Below, piece by piece: positions 21,902 through 31,504 of a DNA stretch of 49,249 bases. The stretch comes from a virus. The DNA is taken from positions 1 to 49,249 of the IMG/VR virus record IMGVR_UViG_3300035698_012206; one strand, 5' to 3'. The first letter of the stretch is position 1; each line of letters opens with the position of its first letter. The position numbers and the translations under genes were made by a program. Under the pieces are notes generated by a model. The model had not been told where the DNA came from and did no database searches. It saw nothing but the letters and a program-made list of their open reading frames with translations.

Positions 21902-22402
21902 TTATTCTTTTATTTCATAATAATCGTATGTAAATGTGCATGTTCCTGTTAAAATCTCTTCTCCATCCCTATGTGATAGTGTTATTGCATCCAAACTTGA
22001 TGGAAACATGCCAATAAAAGCTAATTTTAATATAGCTGAATTAAAATTATCATACATGATTAAACTAGCATCAATAGCATAATTTGCTTTTGATTTTCCA
22101 GCAATATCTTTATTATTATTTATATATACTAATCAATTATATAATAATTGTCAATTTTTATAATCTTCATCTATTGTATAACTCGCTGTTAAATCTTCAA
22201 ATTCTAATGCACTATACACGTCTTTTGTTTTAAATCCTTGTCAATCTCTTTCATTAACGTTAAAACTTATACCCGGAATTATAGTTTCAAATAAATGTAA
22301 TGTTAAACTAATATTATCAGTCATATTATCTGATGTTGGTAATTTAGGAATGGTTAAGATAAATTTATCTGATGATGCTGGCATTAAACTATAGTCTGTC
22401 AT
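21902..22402 (-). CDS. tail tube-like virion protein
   Basis: The product is 166 aa. It has FILTIPKLPTSDN, LHLFETIIPGISF, a two-Trp helix (YKNWQLLYNWLVYI, both TGA) and a closing ILTGTCTFTYDYYEI strand pair. This resembles the tail tube protein fold, as also seen in completion and initiator proteins. It is not close to the gp19 copy at 18506. A role as tube terminator or second tube-type protein is inferred. Confidence 0.5.
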
Positions 22403-22444
22403 TATTTTATATCTCCATTAATTGATGTCTGTTTATTTATCATT

Positions 22445-23050
22445 TTAACTCTCCCATGCTACAAAACCTGATGGTACTGAATATGTTTGATCTGAAGCTT
22501 TGAACCTACCGATTATTTGGTCTGTTGTTAAATAAACAGTTCCTGCAGGATACATAGCTGCTGAATACAAATTAGAATAACCCGGATATGCTCCAGTAAC
22601 AGGATTAGCAGTGCCTGCAGCAGTAGATATCCAAGTTCCATTTTTACTCCACCAAATTTTATGGGCATCTAAATCAACAGCTACTCCTATTATATCACCA
22701 GTTGTATAATCTGTATAAGGAACTGGAGCAACAACACCAGCATTATAAAATCTACTATTAGACATAAAACCCCAACCATCTGGAGAATCACCAGTATAAC
22801 TATCAAAATTTTCTGTTCCATCTTGAATACCAATAGTAACTACAGAAGTTCCAGAATTTACATAAACTTCAAAATAGTATTTTCCAGTGCTTCTTCCAAG
22901 AGTGGCAATAGCTTGTTGCCAATCAGCAGAAGCCTTTCCTTGTGAAATAGTTAAATCTCCATTACTGAGAACTAAATCTGGACCCATATTGGCAGAATCC
23001 CAAGTTACAGACACAACAGACGTATTACTCCCCCCATGGGCTAAAACCAC
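22445..23050 (-). CDS. SPRY-domain tail fibre protein, downstream copy
   Basis: The frame gives 201 aa forming one SPRY/B30.2-type module: TLGRSTGKYYFEVYVNSG, VTIGIQDGT, DGWGFMSN, DIIGVAVDLDAHKIWWSKNGTW and a terminal PSGFVAWES. Similar modules occur in phage fibres that bind glycans or proteins. It overlaps the upstream SPRY frame by 26 bases at a run of six G. It may be a separate overlapping gene or the second domain of one frameshifted fibre. All seven Trp are TGG and none TGA, in contrast to neighbouring fibre genes. Confidence 0.65.
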   Translation of the reverse strand: MVLAHGGSNTSVVSVTWDSANMGPDLVLSNGDLTISQGKASADWQQAIATLGRSTGKYYFEVYVNSGTSVVTIGIQDGTENFDSYTGDSPDGWGFMSNSRFYNAGVVAPVPYTDYTTGDIIGVAVDLDAHKIWWSKNGTWISTAAGTANPVTGAYPGYSNLYSAAMYPAGTVYLTTDQIIGRFKASDQTYSVPSGFVAWES

Positions 23051-23645
23051 TTGGTGGGGTGTATGTTAAATCAGTAGTAAGCCCTCGTAAAGAAGCCTGT
23101 CCGAGAACGTACCTTTGACTATAACACAAAAATATATCCCCAGTTATAGTTGCATCTTCATAAATAGGGTCAGTTCCATTAGCAGGATCACCAGAATTTA
23201 ACCACGTATTATCCAACCCCCACCAAATCTTTCCTGCATCAATGTCTACAGCCATTTGTAAAATAGAAGAATCTACCCAATATCCCGGTGCTTTACCTGC
23301 TAATAATGCACTATTATGATAATACCTGTTATTATTCATCCAAGTCCACGAATAGTTTGTAAATCCACCCCTATTAGTACATAAATGGGATGAAGTACAT
23401 ATACCAACCATTTCACTACCAACTTCATTATCAACAAAAACCTCTGCATAATATTTACCAGAAGACTGAGATTCGACACTAATAGCAGTTTGGGCAGTTG
23501 ATGCCAATATACCTTCACAAGTTTTATTATCGTTAATCAGTTTAAAATCTGTATCATCTACCTTCAAAGGGTCAAATGTTACAGGCACTACAGGCACAAT
23601 AATTTCTTTTTTCTTTGCTACCGAATTAAAATAAACAGGTATCAT
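23025..23645 (-). CDS. SPRY-domain tail fibre protein, upstream copy
   Basis: The frame gives 206 aa: a short N-terminal segment (MIPVYFNSVAKKKEIIVP), then one SPRY module with SSGKYYAEVFVDNEVGSE, YSWTWMNNNRYY, AVDIDAGKIWWGLDNTW and the terminal PPSGFSPWGE. Its stop falls just after the G6 run. All seven Trp are TGG. It is paralogous to the SPRY part of 2718-4331, where the equivalent Trp codons are TGA. The start overlaps the stop of the repeat fibre gene by one base. Confidence 0.65.
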   Translation of the reverse strand: MIPVYFNSVAKKKEIIVPVVPVTFDPLKVDDTDFKLINDNKTCEGILASTAQTAISVESQSSGKYYAEVFVDNEVGSEMVGICTSSHLCTNRGGFTNYSWTWMNNNRYYHNSALLAGKAPGYWVDSSILQMAVDIDAGKIWWGLDNTWLNSGDPANGTDPIYEDATITGDIFLCYSQRYVLGQASLRGLTTDLTYTPPSGFSPWGE

Positions 23646-24958
23646 TATACATCTCCATCAGTTCATGAATTAGTTGATGCATATCAGCCATCCGCTGAAT
23701 AATATGTTAAAACAGCTATATCTCCGGCTGTTGATAAATTAGTAATTTTATGTCCAACTGCGAGTGCTGTTCCGTCAAGAACAATCAAATCATTATTATT
23801 TGGATCTATAGATACTTCTATATCACCTATAGTTAAAATTGTAACACTCATACCTTCAGCAATAGCATCAAGAGTTATTATGCTAGTACCAGTGACATAA
23901 ATTACATATCCATTACATTCAGCAGTTGATAATGATGCAGATGTAGCATATGATGCTGTACTTAAACTTGTAATTGTACTTGGATTTGCTCATTTTCATC
24001 CACCAGTTGCTCCTGAATCAGCAGTTAATACATAGTCATTTGTTGGAGCATTGCTAATTTTCATATTAGCTTCATCAACAATATTATTAGCTATTGTAAG
24101 TTCTTCACTACCAGAAACTTCACCTGTATGTGTAGCATTAGATGTTTTATTTGTATTAGCTACTATTTCATCGAATTTAGCTTTAGTAAGTAGACCAGCT
24201 CTGCTTGTACTAGCTGAAATTAATGTAGCATCAGTGCCATCACTTGATGTTACCTTAACTGTTGTTTCTGTTGATTCACCTTCTGCTAAATTTGTACTTA
24301 CATTATGGTCTACATCTGTTACTTTATTATTATTCAAAATATGATTATCATACATCGCACTATTCATTACACCTGTAAGGTTTGTTGAAGCTACTGGTAA
24401 TGTTATATCATCAGCTCCGCCATCCGAAGTAATAGACAATTCGGTTTTATTATTTGTACCAACTTCAAGTGTTGTACTTACATTATGATCAACATCTGTT
24501 TCTTTTAAACTATTAACTACTATTTCATCAAATTTAGCTTTAGCAAGTAAACCTGCTCTAATTGTGCTAGCTGAAACTAAAGTAGCATTATCACCACTAC
24601 TTGAATCAATTTTTACTGTTGTTTCTGTTGATTCACCTTCCGAAAGATCAGTTGTTGATCCACTTATTACTGCTCATTTCCATCCACCAGCTACTTCTGA
24701 ATCAGCAGTTAATATATATTCATTTGTTGGAGCATTGCTAATTTTCATATTAGCTTCATCAATAATATTATTAGATATTGTAAGTTCTGTTGCTCCTGTT
24801 ACTTCACCTGTATGTGTAGCATTATGATCTACATCTGTTTCTTTTAAAGTATTTAAAGAAATTGCATCATAATTTTCTGTAAAGTTATCGTCTATTGCAG
24901 ACATCATACTTTTGGGTGTAGTTCGTAAATTTATGTCGTCTATTTTCTTTTTAGTCAT
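23645..24958 (-). CDS. repeat-containing tail fibre protein
   Basis: The product is 437 aa. It opens MTKKKIDDINLRTTPKSMM, then two long duplicated blocks with THTGEV, ELTI.NNI.DEANMKISNAP, YVLTADS or YILTADS, GESTETTVK and RAGLL.KAKFDEIV. These are the standard shaft elements of long phage fibres. The last 100 residues have another beta-rich pattern. Trp is mainly TGA. The block downstream (SPRY genes) may form its distal tip. Confidence 0.7.
24005..24830 (-). repeat. long internal duplication in the fibre gene
   Basis: Two segments, about 24010-24300 and 24545-24825, are near-identical over several stretches (for example the DNA coding for NMKISNAP). The protein blocks match at about 80 percent by eye. 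This could allow fibre shortening or lengthening by recombination. Confidence 0.65.
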
Positions 24959-24968
24959 ATATTTTCCT

Positions 24969-25796
24969 CTATTTTCATTTTAATGGATAATTTATTGTTC
25001 AATCATCTTCATATACTGTCCATAATCCGTCATAATCTATATCACCTTTTATATAAGAAGTAGAATCATCAGGACCATTTAATATTTCAAAATTTGATAT
25101 AATAACAGACGATTCGTCTTTATATCCAGATGTATGTAATGTTTCAAGTAAAGAACTTCCAGATAAAGAAGGATTTTCATAAAAATCATGATTTTTCATT
25201 TGTAAATACACATCATGTATTTCACTTTTAGTAATTGTTGGTTTTACAAGATAACTATGTATTAAAAAATCAAGTGATCATGTAACAAATCTATTTTCAT
25301 CCGATGTCATACCTTCATCAATTTCTGGCGAAGCCCCATTAAGTATAACTTTTGCATCAAAATAAGAATCAATTTCTGGTATTTGAATTCGTACCATTAC
25401 ATAAGGAATAAAATAAGGTAAAATTTGTTCTAAAATTTGATCCGCTTCATTCATATATATTGTTGCTATCGTTAATCTAAAATTTATATCATATGGTACA
25501 AAATTTCTTCTATATTCAGAATTTGTATTGAATTTTATTAATTTATTACCAGATCTTGCGTTTGCTGCGGGTTCAATTCCTTCCATATAAGCACCAATCA
25601 TAGGAAATCTTTTTTCATTTTTTCTATTATTTAATCAATAGTGAAATTTTTGTTTAGGCGCAAGTTTGATAGGTACTTTAACATATTTAATAATTGTTCC
25701 ATCAGATTTATATTTTGCTATATTAATATTATTAAATAAATCAAGAAATTGTATAATTGTCTTTCTAAGACTTGAAAAGTAAAAATGTGTATCCAT
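24969..25796 (-). CDS. gp15-like tail terminator/sheath stabiliser
   Basis: The product is 275 aa, the size of T4 gp15. Features shared with gp15 are HFYFSSLRKTIIQFLDLFNNI, YVKVPIKLAPKQKFHYWLNN, the MNEADQILEQILPYFIPY helix (in T4, QIVEQILPYF) and VILNGASPEIDEG. gp15 closes the tail and joins it to the neck. It directly follows the gp14-like gene, as in T4. Confidence 0.85.
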
Positions 25797-25801
25797 ATTA
25801 A

Positions 25802-26461
25802 TTAATATCCATAATAATCTGTATCTTCATCATCGTAATCCTCAATATCATCCGATGCGTTTTCGATTCAATCATTATCACCATAAGCTGATAAAGGCTC
25901 ATTTTCAAATCCCGGATCATTCATATCTGGGAATAAACTGTCATTTGGGTCTATATCAAGTATAGTTTCAGCAGAATCACTGTCCTCTGAAAATCTAAAT
26001 GGTGTTAATGTGAATTCTCATATTAGTTTCTTTCCTTGAAATATTGATTGCTCACTACCAGCATTTGTAATTTCATATTTTCTATTATTTCAAAGAGTTA
26101 CGATTATGTCTCCAGCTACAGGTTTTAATGTTGGTGTGCCATAAGGTATAGCTACATCCCTAGTAAATATTCATTTTGGCATCATAGCAAATTCAATAGA
26201 ATCTTCTGATTGAAACCCCAATATATCCATCATATTTGTTTCTTCTGTTGGTTCGTATACTACTTTGGTTTCATATCCTGTTTCAGAAAATGTACTATTA
26301 GTTGTTTCACCATATAAAGGATCAGATGCATCAAGATTTGTTTTAATATAATATTTAATGGGAAATCCTGCTATATCAGTGAATTCAGCATTAATAGATT
26401 GAAATAAATCATGTTCTGATTTACCTTCTATAAAATCTACCATTTCTCAATTATTTTTCAT
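25802..26461 (-). CDS. gp14-like neck protein
   Basis: The product is 219 aa. It begins MKNNWEMVDFIEGKSEHDLFQ, with FTRDVAIPYGTPTLKPVAGD, VTLWNNRKYEITNAG and IFQGKKLIWEFTLTPFRFSE, then a very acidic tail rich in Asp. Pattern and its place between gp13-like and gp15-like genes support gp14. It builds the head-tail collar. Trp is mostly TGA. Confidence 0.7.
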
Positions 26462-26464
26462 AAT

Positions 26465-26584
26465 TTATTCCTGATCTTTTAAATTAAATATAATATCATT
26501 ATCAATAAGTTCAAACTGTATATCATTATCTACATGTATAAATATAATATCATTATCAATAAGTTCAAACTGTATATCTTCCAT
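26465..26584 (-). CDS. 39 aa protein made of two copies of one motif
   Basis: The short frame encodes the segment DIQFELIDNDIIF twice at an 18-codon interval, and the DNA copies are almost identical. Its start overlaps the stop of the preceding gene and its stop lies just before gp14. It could be a true small protein or a slippage-generated duplicate. No function is recognised. Confidence 0.45.
   Translation of the reverse strand: MEDIQFELIDNDIIFIHVDNDIQFELIDNDIIFNLKDQE
26490..26580 (-). repeat. 54-base spaced direct repeat
   Basis: A sequence of about 40 bases (core tcattatcaataagttcaaa) occurs twice, 54 bases apart, within the 39 aa frame. Confidence 0.75.
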
Positions 26585-26871
26585 TAAATATCTCTTACTT
26601 TTATTTTAATTTTTTTTAAATATGTTTGTGGTGATTTTATTATAGTATATACACCAGTATAATCACCTACATTAGCTGTTAAAGAATCATCTATAAGAAT
26701 ACTCATACTATTTTCATCAAGTGTACAAGCACCAGATAATGTTTCTGTACCTGTGCTGTCAGAAACTACTAAAACAGCCGAATCTGGTTCAAATGAAACA
26801 TTCTTTAAATACATTTTGTATTCAAGTATTTTTACAGCATTAACATAATATTCTATTCAATCTATATTCAT
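26584..26871 (-). CDS. hypothetical neck-region protein
   Basis: The product is 95 aa, predicted mainly beta (VLVVSDSTGTETLSGACTL, DYTGVYTIIKSPQTYLKKIKIKV). The start codon used includes MNIDWIEYYVNAVKILEY with TGA as Trp. It lies between gp13-like and gp14-like genes in one operon, so a minor virion role is possible. No family is recognised. Confidence 0.55.
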
Positions 26872-26883
26872 AATTTAATCCTT

Positions 26884-27651
26884 TTAATCATAAGCTATAT
26901 CCATACCCTCTCACATCTCATTTTTTAAACGCTCTTCCAATGCTTCTTTTTCTGCTTGTCCTTCACCTACCAAAGAATCACCATCTAAACTTATACTTGC
27001 ATTACCAAGACTTGTCATATTAGCAAATTTTCTTCTAATATGACCGAGTGGTATTTTACATAAAGCTATACAATAATCTTGAAATCACTCATCCTCATAT
27101 AAATATTCTCTCCAATCGCTATCTTGTGATGTTGAATTTAATTCATATCCTTCTTCCATGAAAGAATGTACTAATATATAATCAGAATCACCATTCATAT
27201 CAGCAGCGGAAGGAGTTGGTGAAACTGTTAAAGTATTATTATAAGGATGATATTTAAAATTATATTTGCTTGTAGTAAATTTTTCTATCATATCAATATA
27301 TTGCATACTAATCGTATAATCAATTAATGAAAATCCTGTTACATTATTTACTCATGATTGATATATAGCATTTTGTACAGAAAATAATTCTTGTGAGCCA
27401 CCTAAGTTATTTGATGAGTCATATACTTTTATAATACTATGAACACCCAAAGGCATATCATATTCTCTAATACCATCAGAAATTGATGCAGTAAAAAAGG
27501 TTTCTTGTGTAGCTATTCCTGTTCCTCATTTTCTGTGATAATTATAGGCTTTTTCTATAAGACCATCCATTGCTATATCATCCAATTCTACTTTAACCAT
27601 TGGATATCCAAAATGTTGTTTTATACGTAATTTAAGTTCTGTTAAATTCAT
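26884..27651 (-). CDS. gp13-like neck/head-completion protein
   Basis: The product is 255 aa. N-terminal helix MNLTELKLRIKQHFGYPMVKVELDDIAMDGLIEKA is the family opening (a short repeat-free helix, then V-E-L-x-D). The late part (IALCKIPLGHIRRKFANM, SISLDGDSLVGEGQAEKEALEERL) matches the C-terminal segment of gp13-like neck proteins. A TATAAATA box lies 21 bases upstream, so it opens the late neck-tail operon. Confidence 0.75.
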
Positions 27652-27671
27652 TAAGTTATTCCTTTAAAGTA

Positions 27672-27679
27672 TATTTATA
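27672..27679 (-). promoter_or_regulatory. T4-type late promoter box TATAAATA (neck operon)
   Basis: TATAAATA on the minus strand lies 21 bases before the gp13-like start, with the ribosome site AAAGGAAT between. It overlaps the gap after the HAD gene. Confidence 0.6.
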
Positions 27680-27686
27680 ATAAATA

Positions 27687-28364
27687 TTACTTCATTTCCT
27701 TTAAATTACCTTTTTCATCAACTCATAAAGCAAAAAATTTTATAGATTCCTCACTATCATCTAATCCATAAATTTTTCTTACTTTATCTTCAATTGATTT
27801 AGGTAAATTATCTCTTATACTAAGTAATGCTTTAAGATTTGGTTTGAAATCGTCTAGTAATCTTGCTCTCCTGTATATACCCTCTTTGAGGTATTTTAAC
27901 ATGATTATTTTTTTCTTACCTTCTGTTGTTCCTGTTGCTATATTTCCTGATCTTTCAACATATACATTAGATTTGTCCATTGATATACCATTTTTTTCAA
28001 ATGTCGCAAGGAATGTTTTCTTATCATCAAAATCAGCTCTTGCAGTTAAGAAAATTATCTTTGATCTAGATCCTGTTTCTCTTATTCTTGATAGCATTTT
28101 TTTGATTCTTTTGATAGTTTGTGGTATAGGAACAGATGTTTTATTGAATTTTTCCGCACTTCTAAATTCACCAAAATCAAAATCTTCACCATCCTTTAAC
28201 TTATATGAATTGAATTCCTGATTGTTTAAGCTATGGATTTCCTTACCACCTTTGATGACTTTTATTTCAGCAAAAGTCCTGAATACGGTCTCATCAACAT
28301 CGATAAAACTTATACCCCAGCCTTTTTTATCTTGCTCATTTAAATAATCATTAAAGTATTTCAT
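27687..28364 (-). CDS. HAD-family phosphatase with capsid-targeting-like tag
   Basis: The product is 225 aa. Residues 1-10 (MKYFNDYLNE) match the shared tag. The HAD motifs are visible: FIDVDETVF with the nucleophile Asp22 and Asp24, the FLTARADF motif, and LLDDFKPN with two Asp. Such enzymes remove phosphate from small molecules, nucleic acid ends or proteins; the substrate is not clear. It lies last in the tagged cluster. One TGG and one late TGA encode its Trp. Confidence 0.7.
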
Positions 28365-28622
28365 TTATTTTATCCTTTTAAGATTTTGTTTGGCTGCTTT
28401 TATCATACCATTTAACATTTGAGTAGCCCCTTCAGCTGCATATAAAAGGATTTCATCTCTCTGACCATTATAGTCAAATCCCTTCACTTGATCAATTTCT
28501 TTTTTCATAAAATCATCTATAGTATTTATTATGGCATTAGCAATTGTTCCATCTAATTTTTGTTGAAGTTTTTTTGTTTCAGGTGAAACTTTTGATTCTT
28601 CTAAATAATCTTTTATTTTCAT
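28365..28622 (-). CDS. tagged small helical protein
   Basis: The product is 85 aa. It starts MKIKDYLEES, a variant of the shared tag with LEE as the possible cleavage site. The rest is a charged helical protein (LDGTIANAIINTIDDFMKKEIDQV, AAEGATQMLNGMIKAAKQNL). No family is recognised. A late TATAAATA box lies about 20 bases upstream. Its stop abuts the start of the HAD gene. Confidence 0.6.
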   Translation of the reverse strand: MKIKDYLEESKVSPETKKLQQKLDGTIANAIINTIDDFMKKEIDQVKGFDYNGQRDEILLYAAEGATQMLNGMIKAAKQNLKRIK

Positions 28623-28640
28623 ATTAGCATCTCCTTGTAG

Positions 28641-28648
28641 TATTTATA
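28641..28648 (-). promoter_or_regulatory. T4-type late promoter box TATAAATA (tagged genes)
   Basis: TATAAATA on the minus strand lies 19 bases before the start at 28622. It would allow late expression of at least the last two tagged genes, as expected for proteins that must be packed into heads. Confidence 0.5.
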
Positions 28649-28651
28649 TAT

Positions 28652-29587
28652 TTAATTCTTTTCTGCTTCCCATCTATTAGATTGTCTTTTCTTAAAATCA
28701 ACATAACTAATCTTCTTAACTGTATACTTATTACCCAGTTCCTTAACTATATTATCATACTTAATCATCTGTCTATACAATGAAATATCACAATACAATT
28801 TATCAACACCATTTTCAGCAAATAGACCTAAAAAATCCATACTATCCATTTTAGGGTTATCTTTTACAAGATCATAAGCTTTTTTATTGAATTTATCAAC
28901 ATCTTGTGTTAGAATATAGACTGTTGTTTTCTTAGGAAGGGTTAAGACACTACTTTTTACAACTCATTCATTTTCACTTGAATATATTCGTCCAATCTCT
29001 AATAAGGATTTATATAATATATCATTTAGTTCTTTTGCTGTTATGTCATACTTTATACCTGTTTGTTCAGAAAATATTGTATGAATATATTCGTTTATAA
29101 CATTAGCTAAATCTTTAATATTTTTAATATTCAGTTTTACTTTTTTAGATCATTTATAGTCAACATTTCTAAATCCATAATATTCCATATCATAGAATAA
29201 TTGTTTATGTTTAGTACCTTTCATTTCAGTTCTAAGTCTTTCAAATAGATTACCAAACACTTGATTTACTCATCGTGAACCAGCAGAGTACATTCTTCTA
29301 AGTGCTCACATATTTTTACTAACTAGATAATGTGGATTATCATACATTATTCGTGTGATTTTATTTAATGATAACAGTTGTTTAGTATCAATTTGTAACA
29401 TAGCATCTCTAGCAACACCAAGAAACATAAATTGAATATCACTACTTGATGATATACCTTTTAAACCTTTAATTTTACCTGTTTTTAATTCAGGTAACAT
29501 TTCTTTTATATCAAATACTACTCAAAAATCTTTTGGTAAATCCTTTTCACTGAATGATTTTTCTGTTAAGTATTCATTAAATTTCAT
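28652..29587 (-). CDS. tagged protein of unknown function
   Basis: The product is 311 aa. It opens MKFNEYLTEKS, matching the tag with LTE. The body has a helical region (RIMYDNPHYLVSKNMWALRRMYSAGSRWVNQVFGNLF) and a C-terminal half resembling nothing recognised. It contains TGA-coded Trp and a TGG in the final segment SNRWEAEKN. It overlaps the stop of the next tagged gene by one base. A role after injection is inferred only from the tag. Confidence 0.6.
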
Positions 29588-30210
29588 TATAATGCTCCAA
29601 AATATTCTAATAATTGTCCATTAAATTTATCATTAACTATATAATAACTTTTACAAGTCAACATTATTTCATTGTTATGGAAGGTTAGTTTATCAGTATA
29701 TTTACCATTTTTAACGCTTCTAATAAATTCACGTTTAAACAAAGACATTTCATCATCATTAAGTGTATTGTATCTTTCTTGATGAAAATACATAAAAGCC
29801 GTATATTCTTTAAAAATACTAGACATTAAATTAAAAATATCATCAATTTTTTTACTAGATACTACTTTATATTTTCCTATAGGGAATATTAAAAATATTT
29901 TACCATAATCATCTGCTTGATTTGGATTAAATGAGCAAAATACAGCATTTGATCTAGAATTAACACCAAATTTAGTATAAAAAAAGGCATCCAATAATTC
30001 ATGTAATTCTAATGGTGTATCTTTAGGAGTTCTGCTCTTTCGTACTGGTTTTTCTTTATATCAATCAATATTTTCTTTTCTACCTGACATTAATCATTTA
30101 GAAGTATTAAGTTTCTTTCAATCCTTTAAGAAAGGTTTACAGTTCTTTTCAATATCTGTTACCATTTTAGTAAATTCATCTACTTCATTTAAATAAGATT
30201 TAAATTTCAT
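29587..30210 (-). CDS. tagged ADP-ribosyltransferase-like protein
   Basis: The product is 207 aa with tag MKFKSYLNE. It is a close paralog of the protein at 150-797: both have NCKPFLK, a GR segment, VRKxRxPxDxPL, FG...RS.....FC, a DYG, PIGKY or PIGKF, and a late EIML or EVML. The SGR, SFN and E positions fit an R-S-E style ADP-ribosyltransferase, though the motif is degenerate and may be inactive. Three Trp are TGA. Confidence 0.55.
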
Positions 30211-30910
30211 CCATTATTCCTCAAAATATTCTTTCATCTATCATTATTGATTTGCCTTGAATTCATATTTCTTTTCCATAAGACATATTTTTTAAACCAT
30301 GTTTGAAATTATTATATTCAGGTGAATATATATAATCCATTTCTTTAATGATATCTTTATTACGATCAAAGACACCAAAACCACCTTGTCTTATTATATT
30401 ACCTTTATTTAATTCTATTAAAGATGATTTCAACTCTTTTCAATTTCTTGCTGGAAGTTTATATTTTCTAAACATTTTAGATATAGTATCATTAAAATCT
30501 AATATATGAGTTTCTTTAAATGACCATCAAATATCACCATCTGGAGCAATACCAATATTAGTATTATCATAAGGAATAACCACATATAAAGTACCATAAG
30601 ATTTTGCATTTTCTTGGTCAGTAGCACAAATAATAGAATGTGATCTTTTAGGATATTTTTTTCAGGAAGGGAGGTTGTCCATTAATAAAGTAAAATAATT
30701 TTGTGTATTTGCTGATACTCTTGGTCTTCCTTTATTAGTATCTATTATTATATATTCACTTGATATAGAATCAACACCTCTAAATATTCAATCTTTTTTT
30801 TTCATAAAGAAGTTATAATTCTTTTTACAATTAGTTTTAATGTATCCAATAGCAGCTTCTTTATCAATAGAAACTGATCTGCCTTCATTTAAGTAATGTT
30901 TAAATTTCAT
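30200..30910 (-). CDS. tagged ADP-ribosyltransferase-like protein
   Basis: The product is 236 aa with tag MKFKHYLNE. It has IFRG near residue 42, RSHSIICATD, AKSYGTLYVVIP and a late KEIWIQGKSIMIDE. IFRG, the CAT strand and the E segment match the R-S-E layout better than in its two nearest paralogs. Six TGA codons are read as Trp, two in tandem; the last occurs in RIFWGIMDEI and extends the protein into the next start by 11 bases. Confidence 0.55.
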
Positions 30911-31495
30911 TTAAACTCCTTTTATAACATCACTTGATATTTGATTGCTTTTTTTAAAATTCTTTTTAAGTTGAACAAGGAAGATTTCTAATTTTTTTTT
31001 AGTTTCTCCTACTGTATCTTTTATTAATTCAGATATATGAGTTATAACTTTTTTTGCTCTATCATTAATTTCAATAACATTATTTTTCATAGTATCAACG
31101 CTTATATGTCATCCTGTTAAAGCATTTAATGTATGAATTGGACCAGTTAATATATGTAATGATATTACATCCAATTTCAATAAAACATCAATAACATTTT
31201 GTTTTGTTACTTTACTTGAAATTTCTCTTATTCTTTCTCTATGTTTATCATCTCTATTTGTATGATATTTAAATAAATGATAAAATAATTTACCTGTATT
31301 TTTTCCTGAATCAATTAATATTTGAATTAAACCTTTTTCTTTATGAGCTTTTAAACCAAGTTTATTTAACATAGTTTTAAGACCTTTACTTATATCATCT
31401 TTAATACCTTCATTAAGAGTATAAGTATCTAAAAAATAAGCTAATTCTATCATATTAACTGTATCAGATTCTTTTATATAATGTTTAAATTTCAT
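30911..31495 (-). CDS. tagged helical protein
   Basis: The product is 194 aa with tag MKFKHYIKES, where IKE replaces LNE. It is largely amphipathic helices (DISKGLKTMLNKLGLKAHK, IREISSKVTKQNVIDVLLKLD, ETKKKLEIFLVQLKKNFKK) and basic overall. It could be a DNA- or capsid-associated internal protein. No family is recognised. Its stop directly abuts the next start. Confidence 0.55.
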
Positions 31496-31504
31496 TAATC
31501 TCCT

